From Tyto alba (taxonomy: Eukaryota; Chordata; Aves; Strigiformes; Tytonidae): a stretch of DNA of 64,000 bases. The notes under the pieces were generated by a model. It searched no databases and was not told the DNA's origin. It was given only the letters and a program-made list of their open reading frames with translations. Positions 1-15,509 of this stretch are shown here, piece after piece. The stretch is taken from positions 11,174,501-11,238,500 of the forward strand of contig NW_024881313.1 in the NCBI RefSeq assembly GCF_018691265.1. Reading direction: 5' to 3'. A program made the position numbers and the translations under genes. The number at the start of each line of letters is the position of its first letter. Position 1 is the stretch's first letter.

Positions 1-3000
1 AAGCACATGGAAGAAGTAGATCTACCAGCTGACCATTGTAATCCTCTCCTCAGGGGAGCAGAACCAATATTTTGACCATATAAGTATACATACATATAAA
101 CAGACACACACACTCACAACCTCTTCCAGTCCTATTAAACTGGACAACCTACAATATAACATGAAAAACATTTGACACCAGTTGTCCAGTGATTTTGGGG
201 GGGTGGAAAATGAACAAAAGACACAAACAAAAATGCCAAATAAAACACAAACATTTAATTTCTAAAAATTAAGAAATTGTCACATTCAACTAGACTGACC
301 TCTTGAGTTTAGAAAGCAGAAACTTCTGTGTTCTGCTTTAGGATTTAAACTCTCATTAAAAGTCAAACATCAGATACGGATATCAGGGGCGAGTGTAGCT
401 TGATCCAATCTCTTGCTTTAAGTGAGGAAGATAGGAAACCTACAAGCAGCTCAACACAATGCCAGCACGGGACTTGCTTGCTTTACCACTGGAATTTATA
501 TCAATGACCAAACTGAAAAGGAAGTGTGACTGTGCAAGGCAAGTCTGATAAAGTTGGGAGGTCAGGGGGAGGAAGGGAGGCAAGATGCTGGAACCAAACA
601 CCAAATCTTGGACAGCTTTCAGGCACTTGAAGACATCACAGTTTGGCTGCAAAAGTCCCATTTATATTGGACTCCAGTTTCTAGAATGCAAAATTAACCG
701 TTGTACCCATTAGTCCCATTTTTCACACTGGATGTGAAGCTGAATCCAAAGCACTGCCATCCAGGGTCATTTCTACTGCTGAAGAGACTGGTCTACAGCA
801 GAAGGTCTCTCCAGGCAATTCTGTAACAGTTTTAATTGTTCCTAATTTACCATTATTTAATCATTTCCATTATCCAAAGAAAAAGAACATACAAAATTTG
901 GGAAGACACACACACACACACAAAATAGGGTGTTCTACTTTGATAATATACTTTAAAGTGTTATGTCAGCCCTACTGTTGACAGTAATCCTTCCTATAGT
1001 TTTCATAAAAATGGCTTTCTTTGTAATCAGAGCAAGAAAAGTCTGTTAGCACTTCACAGCAACTCTGTTCACACAGGATTTGACTTTTTTTTTTTTGGGC
1101 CCCACAGAAGTTACTTGAGGAGTACGGAGCTGTGAATATCTCAGGTTGCAAAGTGGCCAGCTCCCATGGAGGGGACTGTCCTCACACCCAGGCACCAGCT
1201 TCCCATCTGCACACTGCTTCAGTGGTGACTTACTGGCATTTTCCAGGGCAATACAACCAACCCTGAATAACGTGTTTATAAGATCTAAAGAAGAAAAGAA
1301 GTGCTAATGAGAAATCAGCTCATTGGCATCTCATTTTTTGCCACATATTCAGTTATTTGTCATTTGCTTATGTCTTCTGATTGATAACATTCATGCCAGC
1401 TGCTAGCTGAATGGGAGCTTTCCAGCGACACCTAAATAGACTGTTTGTCCTCATTAGCGCTTTGTACAAATTCATTCAGCAAGGAATTGCAGACTGTCAT
1501 TAGGCAGGTCCAGTCTTTCAAGTTCTGCTGCCACTGTCCAAGATGTTTGCTTTAGCAGACTTTCCCCTGCTTCTGTTAGTTTGTCATAAGAGAACCGGTT
1601 TCTATTACTCCTAGTTGTTTTTTGTTGTTGTTTTTGTGTTCCATCACAGTGGTTTCCAAGCCTACTTTCATATTGCAATACAAGGGGAGAGGGGAAAAAA
1701 AAAAAAAAAAAAAAGATCTACACATGCTACATCTTTGGGGTAATAGATGTCATTGTATAGTATATTTGCTTTCCACTTTTCTTGCATACACCAAGTAAGA
1801 GAGACCTAGCCTGACCTTTTATTTTTCTGCACTGAGAGACAGATGAGTTGAAATTTATAGTAAGTGACTAAATGTGGCACATAACTTCAGTAGCTGAACT
1901 TGAATGAAAATTATATTTAAAGTGAGTGTGAGATTATTGTTGCATTTCAAAACAAATATCCCTGCCATCCAGCATGCTTGGGAAAGGGTATGCAAAGCTG
2001 GAGTCAGGCATTAGATGCAAAACACTGATATTCAAGAGAAGTAGCAGCTGTTTTCTCTATGGTTCTAATAATTCAAAGAAAAGCTTTTTTCTATTTTTTT
2101 TTTTTTTAATTCTCAACAGCAATAACAGATCCTTCTTCTACTACTTCTCCTTTTAAGATCTTACACCTACCTATAAGCATGGTCCTCTGGCATCAAGTTT
2201 TTGCCTACAATTTACCACCTTCTCAGACTGTTCATCATAGGGTATATATGCTAACCATAGGATATATGTTACTCATTTTCCTTTCAGGTGTTGCTCTTCA
2301 AAAGAGTCTGTCTTCACCATGGTTCCAAAGCACTACCAAGAGAAAACAGTCCTTTAGGACATGGCCACAATCTGCTACACACCTACATAAGGCACCAGGA
2401 GTTTGCAAGGGAACAATACAAGAGGTGCTGAAAGACAATTGCCAGCAATATTAAAAAAAATAAAAATAAAAATAAACAAACCTTGCTACCCCTAATTTAA
2501 AAATGTAGAACTGTGTTGAGTCCTGTCTCCCACTGTCAGAGACAAATACACTCTATAGATGGAACAACTGTTACCTTAAAATAAACCAGGGTTATCCACT
2601 GTATTCCAATATATTTATTATGTGAATGACTTCTAGCTTGGATGCCAACATGTGATCAGTCCTTGAATTCACCCTTAGATATCTTCATGTTAACATTTTG
2701 TTGTGAATCCTATGACATCTGGAGTTTGTTAGGGAGTGAAAATTTATTTTCAGAATATCTACAAGAACATTTCTACCTTTATTTTTAAATCAAAGCTAAA
2801 TAATTACCTCTAGCTTTATTGTTTTATGTTTATGAAGAGAAGTTTGAAAGTATCAAAGCATGCTCAAAGTTACAGGTAAGCAGAAAAAAATACAGCTATA
2901 TCAGGACACATTTTTGAAAAGGATCTACATAAATGACACTTCACTGATAAAAAGGATAGTGCTTTAAACATTTCTGTATCTTACTGTCACTTTAAGAGTA

Positions 3001-6000
3001 CAGAAAATTCAGTAGAAATAAAAAAAGAACTTAAGAGACTCTTCTGGAAGATAACAAACACCAACAAGTTCTCTGGAAAAAGAGGGAAACAGTGACATCA
3101 TTCCTAACAAATTATAACATTTACTGACAGAGGTAGATTTTCCAGAACAAAAGCATTCCAAGAGTTCTCACACACAGTCTTTAAAAAAAATTTTTTAAGT
3201 GTTTAGAAATTTTTTATTGGACTTTCAGAGAGCAGCTTGGTTGTTAAGAGTATTATCTCTTTAGACTAAAGTGCACCAAATTAATACATTTATCAACAAC
3301 AAAGCCCTCTACATGTAAAAGACTGAGAACAGGTTTCAACAGGAGTCTTTGGATGTGTAAGTCTCCATATACGTTAACATCTGCATCCAAAAGCTCTGGA
3401 TAGATGTTTTCAATGTGAAGTATAATGCTTCGTTAACATTTTCTTTCAAATCACTTAACCTAATTTAGTAATTTTTCTGCATTTGATTTACTGCATGTCA
3501 GATACAACTGTGCTTCTGAAAAGCAGAAAAAAAAGTAACATCTTGTCAATGGAGGAGATATGTACACACTGAATGAACTAAAGTTCTTTGGAAAAACAGC
3601 AATAGCAACAGATCATGTCTGTGTGAAAGTTAAAGCTACATTGGTATTTTCATTTTTGCAATTAAATCAATTTTTGTTCTGGCAAAAGGCTTAGGATTAA
3701 AAGCAGAGCATTTTATTTAGCTGCAGGACAACTTCAACATGGACAGCAGCAATGCAAGCTTCTATGCATTTTTTAGCAACTGCCTACCCTCTCTTGGAGA
3801 GACTGCTATGAAAATCAGTTTTCCATATTTCTCATTTGGTGCATGAGCTAATTTTAGAAATATCACTTATAATTTTTTATTCATATTACAGTTTCAAATT
3901 CCTTTATTTCAACATCAAGAGGTGTGATCGGTGAAAGCATGAGCTTCCTGTTGCTACTCAGCATATCAGACCAGTCATGTCAACCCTTCACTGTTTTAGT
4001 CCCATGATAGATGAAGCTGCCATATGCTGGTTTCTTTAGATCACCACTCCTTCTCTACTAGACACAAACTGCATCTGCAGAACTCAAGTTTCCCTGTGTA
4101 ACCAAAACCCAAGAAACCTTAAGATTATTATCTCCTACGATTATTAAAGTCTGCAATCTTATGAGAGCACAAAATCATGAAAGAAACAGGAACCATGTCC
4201 TTCAATCAAAAGAGAGGTCATGCTTTCTCCCAAAGGAGATCCTTAATTGTACTGTCACCTGAGTCAGTCAGGCTCATCTCTGAGATGAGGAGGATCTCAG
4301 CATACATCTGGTCTTTCCAGTGAAAGGTTATTCACCCGAGAAATGTAAAGACTGAAATTGCTGACTGGGATTCATTTCATTCATCAACTTGTGTAGGTTT
4401 TGACAACTTAAATAATGTAAAGAGTCTACATATTTATACCATATTTGCAAAAACATACATCTGGTCTTGGACTGTAAAATAGATGCACCACTTCTACCCT
4501 GCAATAGGAAGAATGAAAAACCTCTGTAGAGATTCCAGGTACTATCTTCAAAGAAAATCACAGCCCACAAAAGGCTCTGCTCTCAATTTAGTTCCTTTGA
4601 ACCACAAACACTGTATTATTGGAACAGCAGTTCTTTTTATTTTCCTCCCCTGTAGTCTTTGATATAAGCACTTTTTTTTCCCCCACCAGGAAGTAAAGAA
4701 CAATCCATTAATTTTTGCCTTATTTTATTAAAGTTAGGAAAAGAAGATTCTCAAAACAGAAGATCATGAAGTTCCTTCATGCTTTCCAATTGTCTTTTCA
4801 TACTGTCTAGGCATTGTTGTCCAGATTGATATTATATGTTAAACAGTAGGATATATCCAATATTCAAGAAGAATTCTTCTTTTACTTATTTATTTTTAAT
4901 ATTCTCATTTAACAAGACAAACGATAGTAGGGTACATTACCAGTATTTTTAGAGCAACGTTGTCTTCCTTAAAGAAGGCCAGAAAAAAAAAAAAAAATTC
5001 TAGCTGTTAAAGAATATCAGGTTTTACCATTCATTACTTATTCTTTATCTCTTGGACCATTTTTTTTCCCCCTTTTACCACAAAAAAAAAAAAAAATATA
5101 ATTTAGGAACTGTTTTATTTTTTATAAAATTATTTGTAATACATTTATATTCCCATTATTTTTGTCCATAGATCTAAGTCCTCAGAAGAATTTCAATACA
5201 GATACTCCAAGGACTGAATCCTGGTTCTTGGAATATGTTGTTAGTTCATTCTCATTTTTATCAGCTACTTTGAGAAATAATTAACAATTATACATTTCTC
5301 TGTTCTCTATTGGCTAAAAAATAGCTTCTAAACATGCAAAGAAAACCCATACTTGAATTTGAGACATGAAGTTTACTGTTCTGACCAGAGTAAAAGCGAC
5401 ATTAATAGACACAAGTTAAAACCCAGTATGTCCTCCTGCCCTAAATAGGATAAAGCATATGAGGCCTGGCATACTCTTGATTCTTTAATTTAAAATAAAA
5501 GACTGTGGGACTGATCAGCAAGAAACAAGAGGAAAATTGATAACATGAAAAATTGTAACTATCTTGAAATACATTAGTTACTGCAACCTGTTTGCTATTT
5601 CTGATGTGAATAGAAGGGACTAACATTGCTGGAAAAAAAATAAGATTTGACATCTGCCTGCAGGTATAGTACAGATTTAGGATAGTATGCTCAGGAAAGA
5701 TGTGGAATTTGTACCCACCAAGATTTCACATAACTCAGACCACCAAGCTTCTGTGAGACTTAAACAGAACTATAACTTTCATACATTGTCACTTTATTTG
5801 AAGTCAATGAGAATATTTGAACGTGGAGGTAAGTATCCTTCAGTCAACAGTCTTCATTATCCTAAACCATGCCCAAAGCAGGAAAAAAAAACAAAAACAC
5901 AAACAAAACCACACCAAACAGAAAATTAGCAGTCCAAACTATTTGAAACAAAAAAACACAACACTTTAAAACTGCTACCATTTACTTGAATTAATGTTGT

Positions 6001-9000
6001 AATTTGTTTTAGCAAAAGAGGAGATATAGAAAATCATCAATTTGATTAATAATTTAATTATTTCACTTTATTTTTCAGAAGTCCTACTTTCAGAAAAGCA
6101 GAACAGCTGCCCTCACACCCCAGTGATGATGGCAAAAAAATGACAGAAAACCCACTGAAAAATACTGAGGTAATTGTTTCAGGAAAAGGCTATTCATTTA
6201 CAAGAAAATTACAAGGTTTCTAGTGCTGAAGACAAAGACATCAGTTAAACTCTTATAAGAACACTTCCAGAGCCTAAACTGACATGAATAAGCAATTTAT
6301 CAAACAACTCTCGAGTCACAGAAGCAAAATACTCTCTACAACCATCATAAAGACTCTTTAGAATAATCAATTTTGTTCCTAGTAAGGTTAAAATTCTCTA
6401 AAAATATTTTAAGATTAATAGATGAACTGGAAGAACAAGAGAAAAAAAACCCACCCCCCATTATTTCTCTAAATCGATTTGGCCAAAATTGTGTAACAAA
6501 AAAAAATAATCTCTGGTAGTCCTAGCAGAAAAGAGGGTATCAGAAGGGTCAACATTCAGGACCTGGGAAAACTTAATATCAGAAGGTGTAGTGATAGCAA
6601 GTTTAGTAATCTTAAAGTTTGGGTGCTTGGCTCCCCTCACCCCCTACCCCACCCCCAGTTCTGTAATTTCACAGACTCTTCCACAAGAAGATAAAGAGTA
6701 AACGTGTCTAGGAAAAGTAAAACAGGTTGATTTTTCCCCTTCTCTTTATCTATGCATCATATTACCATTTGCACTCAGACAATGATGGCCTGGAGCATTC
6801 TGTCACAATATTTCAAACAATACCAAGGCTATATTTACGTGAACACTGTGAAAAGGAAGTTTTGTTGCCTTTCACTGCTCAGTTGGAAGGTGACTGGAGC
6901 ACATTGCACTGACTAAAACTTCTAAGAACTCTTTAACCCTATAATTAAAAGGAGAAGTGACAAAATACAATTATTACTGCTCCTAACTTCTTATGCTATT
7001 TACTGGGTTGCACTGTGCAACGCATACAAAGTTTGATAAGGGCAGTATATAAAACTATCGGCTCATTCTTAGCTACTTTGCTCCATGTTAAAAGTTGCCA
7101 TCCTGCTGAGATAGAACTACATATCCTCCCAGTAAACCTATATATATTACATAACCAAAAGTAAATCCTTCAGCACAAGGAAAATATTAAGTTGTATGTT
7201 AATAAATCTGAATTCACTTTTCCAAACAGTATTTCCTACAATCATATTTCACAGTTGTTTTTTTTTTTCCCCCCTAATCCTTATGTGAATGCCATTTTGC
7301 CCAGCGTAATGCCAAGCCATTCTAGCTGCCAGCAACAGCTGCACTTATAGCACCATTCTGTAAGCAAAATAGCTTTACAAATGCTGCAGTGATGCTTTGT
7401 AATTGCTATCTGTGGTAGAATAGTTATGATGGATTGTGGGTGAAACTCCACTTTCTCCATAAATAAGAGCTCCAAATCCCTGACAGTGTTTAGCGTGACA
7501 CTGTCTGATGTTACCCATCTGAAGTCTGCATCTTCCACTCTACAGTATGCTGTGCTATCAACAGAACCTTAAGACAAGCCTTCTGCAGCCGTACTTTACC
7601 ATAGTTGTCAGGTGCTGTTATCTAATGTCCAAGACTTAATAACACATCTAACAATGTGAAGAATTAACTTCATTAACCAGTTGCCATTGCCAGCAGAGAT
7701 ACGTGTTAGGAAGCAGGGTGATGCAGAAGGGTCTCCAGGGGACCACACACTATGGACCCTTTCCTAACACAACGAGTTCCGTCAATACCTTGAGCACTTT
7801 ACTGGGTGGTATCGGCACGTCAGGAAGTTGGGAGCAGTTTCATAGCTTTTCTGTGATCTGTTGCTCTGCACCAGCATGCCTATCTGAGCAGTTACTCAGT
7901 GTAAGGACCTTCATCTGCCCTTTCCTTCAGTGTGCAGGTCATTTTCTTGCATGCAGGCAGGATTATTTAGCTATTATGTGTGGCAAGATGATTGAAAGCC
8001 TAGGAGACCTACTTTTAGCAGGTCAGCCCCAGTGTTGCAAGGGGCACCCACAGGGATTCAGATGCAAATAGCTTTAGAAATGACTGATGGGGATGAAGGG
8101 GGGAAGGGCGGAATTGCTGTTGACATGGCAAGGTCCCACATATCCATGAGAATAAAGACAGCATAAGAATTATACACACTTAGACCTCAGCATTATTCAT
8201 ACCCATCACCTCTCACTATTGTAGGAAAGCAAACCACAATCAGTGATTCAGCAACGCCGGCCCTCTACGAACAGGCTCTCCTGCTGAATGCAAATGCAGC
8301 AAACAATGAGTAATTTCAGTTTAGCTTTGTGCTTGTTCTCCTTGGGAGACAAACTGGCTGTTCCACTCACACAGCATAAACGAAATATTTTCTTGAGTTC
8401 AACACTTAGAAGTGCAACCAAAATGCTTAAATTATTCTGCTCTCACTACAGCTGCTGTTCACAGCTACAGTGACACAGGGATGAACAAGCAAGAAATGTT
8501 ATTTTGAAGAGACAGTCACTTCAAGAACATAATTTCAGTATATTTCCTTTCCTTACAACTAACATCTCTCAGAATTTGTTGAAGTGTATCATTAACAAAT
8601 GTTAAAACCCTGGTCACAGATATGGTGGTGGATTTCCTGGCCTTTTGGCTGATTTAATAAATACCTGTGGTGGGAAAAAGCAAACACATTTGCTGCTGAT
8701 TGCCCATAAGGAGCACAGGACATTGGATGAGAAGAAGGTGCAAAGTAGCTGAACAAAAGGCAGGGAGTGGTGGGGGATCCGAAACTAGAGATAATATTTA
8801 CATTTTTTTCCAAAGCAATATTTGATTAAATAATCCACACAAGTAACACGATATTATCATTCATCTGAAGTCTTTAGAAAGAGTCATCTACTGTTAAGTA
8901 AAACATTCCTGCCTTATCTCAGCCAGGAGGACCAAGATGGCTATAGGAAATACAGGGTGATGTTTTCTAGATGATTATAATGGTCTGACTGGTGTTCACA

Positions 9001-12000
9001 CCTCTGAGCCCCTTCTGCATCCCATAGAAAAGTACTTTTGTTTGCTTACCTTAATGCAGGAATCAAAAAGCTGCTAAGGAATTCAGTTTCCCTTTAGTGT
9101 TTCACGGCCTCTCCATCTGCCTTCCTGAGTGAACAGGTGTACATGTTAAACCAGAGGGACACTACAGTAAAATTCAACTTTGGGAGGGGTGCAGGAAAAC
9201 CAATTGAGAAGTATGCAAGAGGACTCTGGAAAGGACAGAGTGAAATTAAATAACATTTGACTATCCAGGATGGAAGCTGTAAGTTTATTGTAATTACACT
9301 CTAAGTGTAGATCTCCAGTTTACAGCTTCATCAAAACTCTGTCCAATCTATTAAACCCCATTTCTACTGCAACAAAATTTCCTGTAGGAAATTTAGAATA
9401 GAACAACAGAAGTGGTGGAAAAAAATCAACTACCATGTCTGATTAGGAAAAAAAAAATGTCAGAGGCAGATATATCACCAGTTTTCAAACTAAAAAATGA
9501 CAGCAAGCAATTATTTTTCATAGCCACTCAGAACATGAAAACAAGAACTTTAACTTCATCTGCAATAACTAACAATCAGCTTAAATACTGGAGGAAATTC
9601 TGAAGGCACTGTGAAAGAGATGAAACACAAAGTTAGACTAGCTAGGGAGACTGGAAAATCATCTTGAATATTTTTCCAAGAGCAGACACTAGCAGAACAT
9701 GTGTTCGGGAGGGCTGAGTACACTTGACCTCATATCAACACAGATTAACGGGTCCCTGGTATTCCTCCCAGCCCACAGCTCCAGACTTTGTATAAGGACA
9801 GAGAACAGAAACTATCTTATCTGAAGAACAAAGCAAGTGTCTGTTCTTCCTTTTTCTTCAATGGAACACAATATGCCTGTCTCTGCAATCAAGATATCTT
9901 TTAAAGCAGTTACCAAACTATGACTGTTTCCAACATTGTTGCTGAAGGGAATGGAAATTTCTGCTATGATTTTAAATCATATTCTCTACCAGATCATTCC
10001 TATTCAAAGGAAGAGCTTCAGTGCACACTCATACTGTAAACTTCAATTCTTTTTCACAAACACTGCAGAGAAACCTTGGGATGGTATCAGGTAGTTTGTC
10101 TTAAATAAAGTCTAGCTCATTTACAAGCTCTGAAAAAAATAAATTAACTTCAGTCTTGCTCCATTGTATGCTAGGGTTGGCCCAAGTGAAACTGCAGCTG
10201 CACCACACCTGGAGCTTGTTCTGAAGAGATAAAGAAGAGAACTAAATTTGGGGGGATCACACCAAAAAAAAAAAGTTTGAAGTCATCTTTGCTTTCTTTC
10301 ATTAAGTCAATCATATCCCTACAGTCTGTTTAGAAAAACAAATAAATAAAATCAACAAAACTTTCTCTTGCAAACAGCAAGGAAGGAGAAACAGAAATGG
10401 TTTATATTACCCTGACCAACTATATTTGAGGGGGAAGTGTTCAGGCCCATAGTTAAGATAAACAGGCTTTATACTGAATACATTATCTGTAAGCAGAAAA
10501 GAGTATCAAAGTCAGTCCCTTTCTCTCTTTTACACATTGCATTTTGAAGTTATACACACCCTTTGGCCTATGTAGAAAGGTATCCTGTGGACCTCTGTTA
10601 GTACTTGCATAATAGTAACACACACACAAACCCCACCCACCTCCAAGATTCCTAGCTTGTAATCTGTGTTTTAAGAAATTTATTAACACTTGAGACTTTT
10701 CATAGCTCAGTTAAATCACCCAAGCTTACTGTAATACTAAAATACTTGTTTTATAGCTTTATATGGTAAACCAGCTTCTGTGCCAAAATAGGCTTCTACA
10801 TTGATGTAAACATGGCCCTGCTAGGCAGAAGATACACTGATTTGTTTTCAGTTTAGTAAGCTCTAGGGAAGTCATTACTCTGACCCAAGTAACATTATCT
10901 GTTCCAGCCCTAAAAAGTGGAACAGTCAACGTCCTGCTAGGTAGAGTGCTAAAACAAGTATTATTAATTAATTGATCAAGAAATTTACAGCAGGGGAATG
11001 AAGACTGTTGAATGTACACTCAAAATATCCAGTTTCCATGCAAAGAAGGACATGCAGCCTCTTGATTAAGAGCCCCCTTTAACAAAGGCAAGTTTTATGA
11101 TGAAATCTTTACACTTCTCACAAGTACCCTGAAAAAGTTTGTAGCTCGATAAAATAGAGGGAGGGAGTAGTTAAAAATTATCCATTAGAAATAGAGAAAT
11201 TATTACTTTATTTATGCATACCTCTCTAGCTCATCTCACTTGTCAATACTTAGGATGTGTAAGATTTTTAATTTTTAACCGTAAGCCTCAGGTGATGAGG
11301 GAGGCTTTCAGAGTAATGGGCAAACAGCATTCCATTCCTGAGGGAGCGGCCACCTCTCCTAACAGGGCTCTGGATCATTCAGTACCCAGCCCTGTAATTA
11401 ATAGGGAAAAGACTATCCCTTCCATCTAAGCCAGTCTAGGAACTGGTAACTCACAATGCCTTTACTGAGCAAGGGTTTCTGTTGACAGGTATTAGCCAGG
11501 AACGACTTGGCAGGCAGGCATGACTGCGAGGAGCATGCCTGAACTCGAACAGAGGGTTGCCAACAGTAAGATGGCAATTCAGGATTAATTTATTTACATC
11601 TACACCTCTCTGGAAGCAAATAAAAGATTAGCACTTCAGTGAACACTGCTTCACTTGAAATCGGCAGACCCTCTTCACGTAAAGAGGCTTGCAAGGCTAC
11701 ACAGCAAAAAGAAGAGAATCCACATTATTTGTAATCATTGCTACCACAGTAAAGACAAAAAAATCCAACCAAAAATCAACAGAGTAACAGTTGGATGGTA
11801 TTCTGAATCTGAACTGCTTCCAGTTAGTATATTTTGAATTAAATTGGCAGAGTTCTACCTAGTCACTATGCAAACTACACTTTATTTTCACACATAGGTC
11901 TTAAGTGAGACCTCTGCTCCGCAGCCCCTCTGCTTGACGCTACTTCTAGTAGTGATCCAGATGCCTGAATGAGCTAGTATGGCCAAAATAATGTTCCTGA

Positions 12001-15000
12001 ACACTTAAAAGAAAGTGCCTTTTGAACAGAGCTGCCGAGGGCAAAGGCTTAAAACCCTGTTTCTGAAATAAAGCTCTGTTGCATTTCTGGCATGGGGTAC
12101 AGCAAAAAGCTGGGGGCTTTTGCTTTGGTCCCATCTGTGGTGCTGCCATGAGGCTGGGTGCACAAGGCAGTGGGCCCGGGCCCACCCTGCTGCACTTTGT
12201 GTGGGGTTGTTTACATCCAGCATGCCAGCTCTAATCATTCTGCAATAACTTGAGGAATGTACAGTATTTTCCTTTAAGCCCCAGCTGCTACACATGGCGG
12301 GGAGGAGGAGGGGAGCAAAGACAAACAAACAAAACACACCAACCCCCTGACACTAAATTTCAGGTTTACTGCCCAGCATTCAAGTTAGGGAGGTGCACTG
12401 AAACAATGCAAAGCGCTTGGGTTTCCAACAGTACAATTACAAGACAAAAGCCAAGCCTTGCACTAATTATACATTCACCTGACTCAGGAAGCTGGAGTTT
12501 TAAAGACAAAATCCAAACAACCCATGACTCAGTGGTAGAATCACCTACCTCCTGCCCAGCACTGCACTGCCCAGTGTGAGAGCCAGCCTTCCTTAGCATC
12601 CTGTGCTTTAACTGTTTCTGTCCCTTCACATTAAATACTGAAATATTCTGCTCCTGAACCATCAGGAGAATGCTTAACCTAAGCCAATGACATAAAAACG
12701 AGAAACTACATTTTTTTTTCTAGGCAAATTGTGTTTGCCCAGTGCTAGGTTGTTCATTTCTATGGGCTTTACAGTATCTCATTCTTAAACTTGGAAAACA
12801 TTATTTCTGTTAACAGAGAACAGCATCTAGCAAGAATGATAACACCTCACGCAGGAGATAAGTAGCTCTTCTGACAGGCCAACTAACATGAAAACAAGTA
12901 ATAAATTATCTGCAAAATGGAGTCCCTCTAGATGCAGTGCCTGAGCACATTTACTTTGTAATTTATTTTGCTAAGAATTATTCAGCCTTCGAGACTAAGT
13001 GAGGTTATTTGTTTGCAACTGACTTCTCATTACACCTGTCGTGATTTTCTTATCATAAAATAAAGATCCTGAGGTCTTAATTTATTAATTCTTACTCAAG
13101 TATCTCATGGCAGTAGTCTGAAAAGCACAGTCAGGTACAGAGTTCATGGATCCCATATCAATGCTTGGAATGTGAGAAAGCACGGGGCAGCTCAGACCAC
13201 ATGTTTTCATGAAATCTGTAACTCACTTTCTTTGGACACAAGGAAAAGGAAATTGAATTATTTGGTCACAGTTCCTCTATATTATCCCGTGTTCTTGAGT
13301 TGCAGAGAAGAAAGGGCAGCAGGGAGGAAGATTTAAAAATAAATTAAAAAAAAAAAAAAAAAAAAAAAAGAAATGCTCCAAGCTACCGCTCCACCACCAT
13401 AATAAAAGGGAATAAACCAATATAAGGCAAATAGAAAATAAGCACAATTTGATGAAGTCTGCAAAAAAAACTTTTCCTTTTGAAGTTCAGGAATTTGTTT
13501 GTTTGCATTCATATTTTATAAACTGTTGGCAGAGTAAGTTTGCCAATGTGGACATTCAGAGTAAATTAAAAGCAAACAGTGAAGATCGTTCTTGAGAAGC
13601 AAAGTTTGATGCAGTAAACATAATATGTATAGAATTTCTTACAGTTACCCAATCCAAAACTGAAGTCACAGACTATATCAACAGCCCTGCTGAAAAGGAC
13701 AATGAAAGAAAGTGACACATTTTTCAGCAACATTATCTAACACTGAACGCTTTTGACCAGCTACCCATGTGATTTATGTATCTGATCATAACAGCGCAGC
13801 TTTCAAATACCAAAGGCTTTCAGTTCTTTCCCAGTGAAGCAGCAGCAGATCAAGGCCTTTTCTATAAAGTCAGAGAAAATACTATTGAGAATAGATGATG
13901 TTTTTCTGGAAAGCTGCTCAGGAAGCTATCTCAAAGAAGCCCCCATACTTCGAAGCTTGCAGCCTGGGCTCCATGCAGCCAAAAGCAGATCAAAACCAGT
14001 AACACCAACAGGACTTTTGCAGGCAGTGGTTACTGTTGTCCAGGGTAAGGCCACCCACAGGAGCATTTTTAAGGACCAGGTGGAAAGATGCAAGACAGAA
14101 ATGGAACTGAAGTGTTGTAGCACAGCCCTGCTCACGTCCTCCAGCCAGGATTTTCATCTGTATATCCCTTCCCACCCCTTCTCTCTTTCCATGTGTAAGA
14201 AATGGACAAAAGGATTAGGCAAACGAGCTCTCTCCTCACTGCAGGGATGGTTACAAGAGGTAGCATGCCATCAGGCAGCTCCAGCCCAGGGCAGACAGTA
14301 AGGGGATGAGACACTGGGACCACATCATAAAGCTTGCACAACTGCACTGTCCAAAGTGTGCCACGCACAGAGCACTTCTGCCACACCAGCTCTTCCCACC
14401 ACCACCAATTCATCAAGAGGATGTTTGCCTGAAACACAGGGAAAAGCTTTCAGCAACACCCCACTGAGTAGCACTATCAGCAGGGGCCACACAAAGGGAG
14501 TACACTGACCTCTAAACTTTCAGTACCGTCACCCTGACCCTATGGTCCTACTCGGGTAAGTTAGCAAACAACAATTTTGATATAGCTATGGGAAAAAAAA
14601 AAAAAAAAGTATTACTTATTTCTAACTTTTTTAAAAATAAACAGCTTCCTATCAATACTAAATTGAAAACAAGTTTCTATGGTGATGGCTGCTCTGAAAA
14701 ATAACTGAATTCTTTATCAAAAGAAAACATTTTTCAGGCACACCCAAAAACATTGCAGAAAAAACCCTCTACTTACTTCCACAAATATTGCAGGAGGTCA
14801 AACTCAAAAATAGAAAACAGAGCTCTATGAAGAGAAAGCTGTGGATTAGAGATACCCATAGCCGTTATAAATTCCAAGTAGGTAAGGTTATTATTCAGCT
14901 TCTTGAGGTTTCCAGGTAGCAGAAAACCACTGAAGCTATGCAAATCATTTTGGAGCTGCCCTTGGTTTAAATTTATCCTCATTGTAGCATTGTTATGTTT

Positions 15001-15509
15001 CAGCTTCTAATTTCATTCAACTCTATTAATAAATTCTCTTCAGAGACCTTGACTTCCCATAGAAAATTAACCAAGAGGTACTATGTATTCACACACTTGG
15101 TAGCATATATGTGTGTGCAAAATAACGCATGATGAGATCCTGCAAAAAATAGGAACCAGCGAGTTTGGAAATAGACAGGAGGATCCCCATGTTTGCGTGG
15201 CAGTGAGTTTGAGACAGAATGAAGGATAAAAATTATGTTACAATACAGTTTTATATACCCACTGAACTGGTGTGTTCATTCATTTTGCTCATCGAAATAT
15301 CCTCCAAAATGGATCTTTCAGAAACTCCAAGCATTGTCATTAAAATTTACAAAAAAAAAAAAAAAAAAAGGGAAAAAACTAAACCACATCACCATGACAC
15401 CACCCCACAGAAAACCAAACACCTCCACCACCCAATTTTTAGGATAATCCAGATCTGTTTAGTAAAATTTTTCCAGTATAAGAGAATGTGAAATCACCAG
15501 GTACAGCTA
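1..15509. other. Gene-free AT-rich DNA, far downstream of ARL4A
   Basis: No open frame shows a recognisable domain, and none has the length or composition of a real exon. The stretch holds A-runs of 16 or more at 1695-1714, 13346-13369, 14593-14608 and 15351-15369, a short CA run near 909-923, and otherwise unique-looking sequence. The longest frame, 155 codons at 13834-14301 plus, has overlapping open frames on the other strand and no recognisable family. Position and emptiness fit the long gene-poor interval between ARL4A and ETV1 seen in other vertebrates. Confidence 0.7.

Noticed and set aside
7703..8071. 122-codon plus-strand frame
   Set aside because: No domain, Kozak support or splice context was found; this length is expected by chance in 64 kb of six-frame reading.
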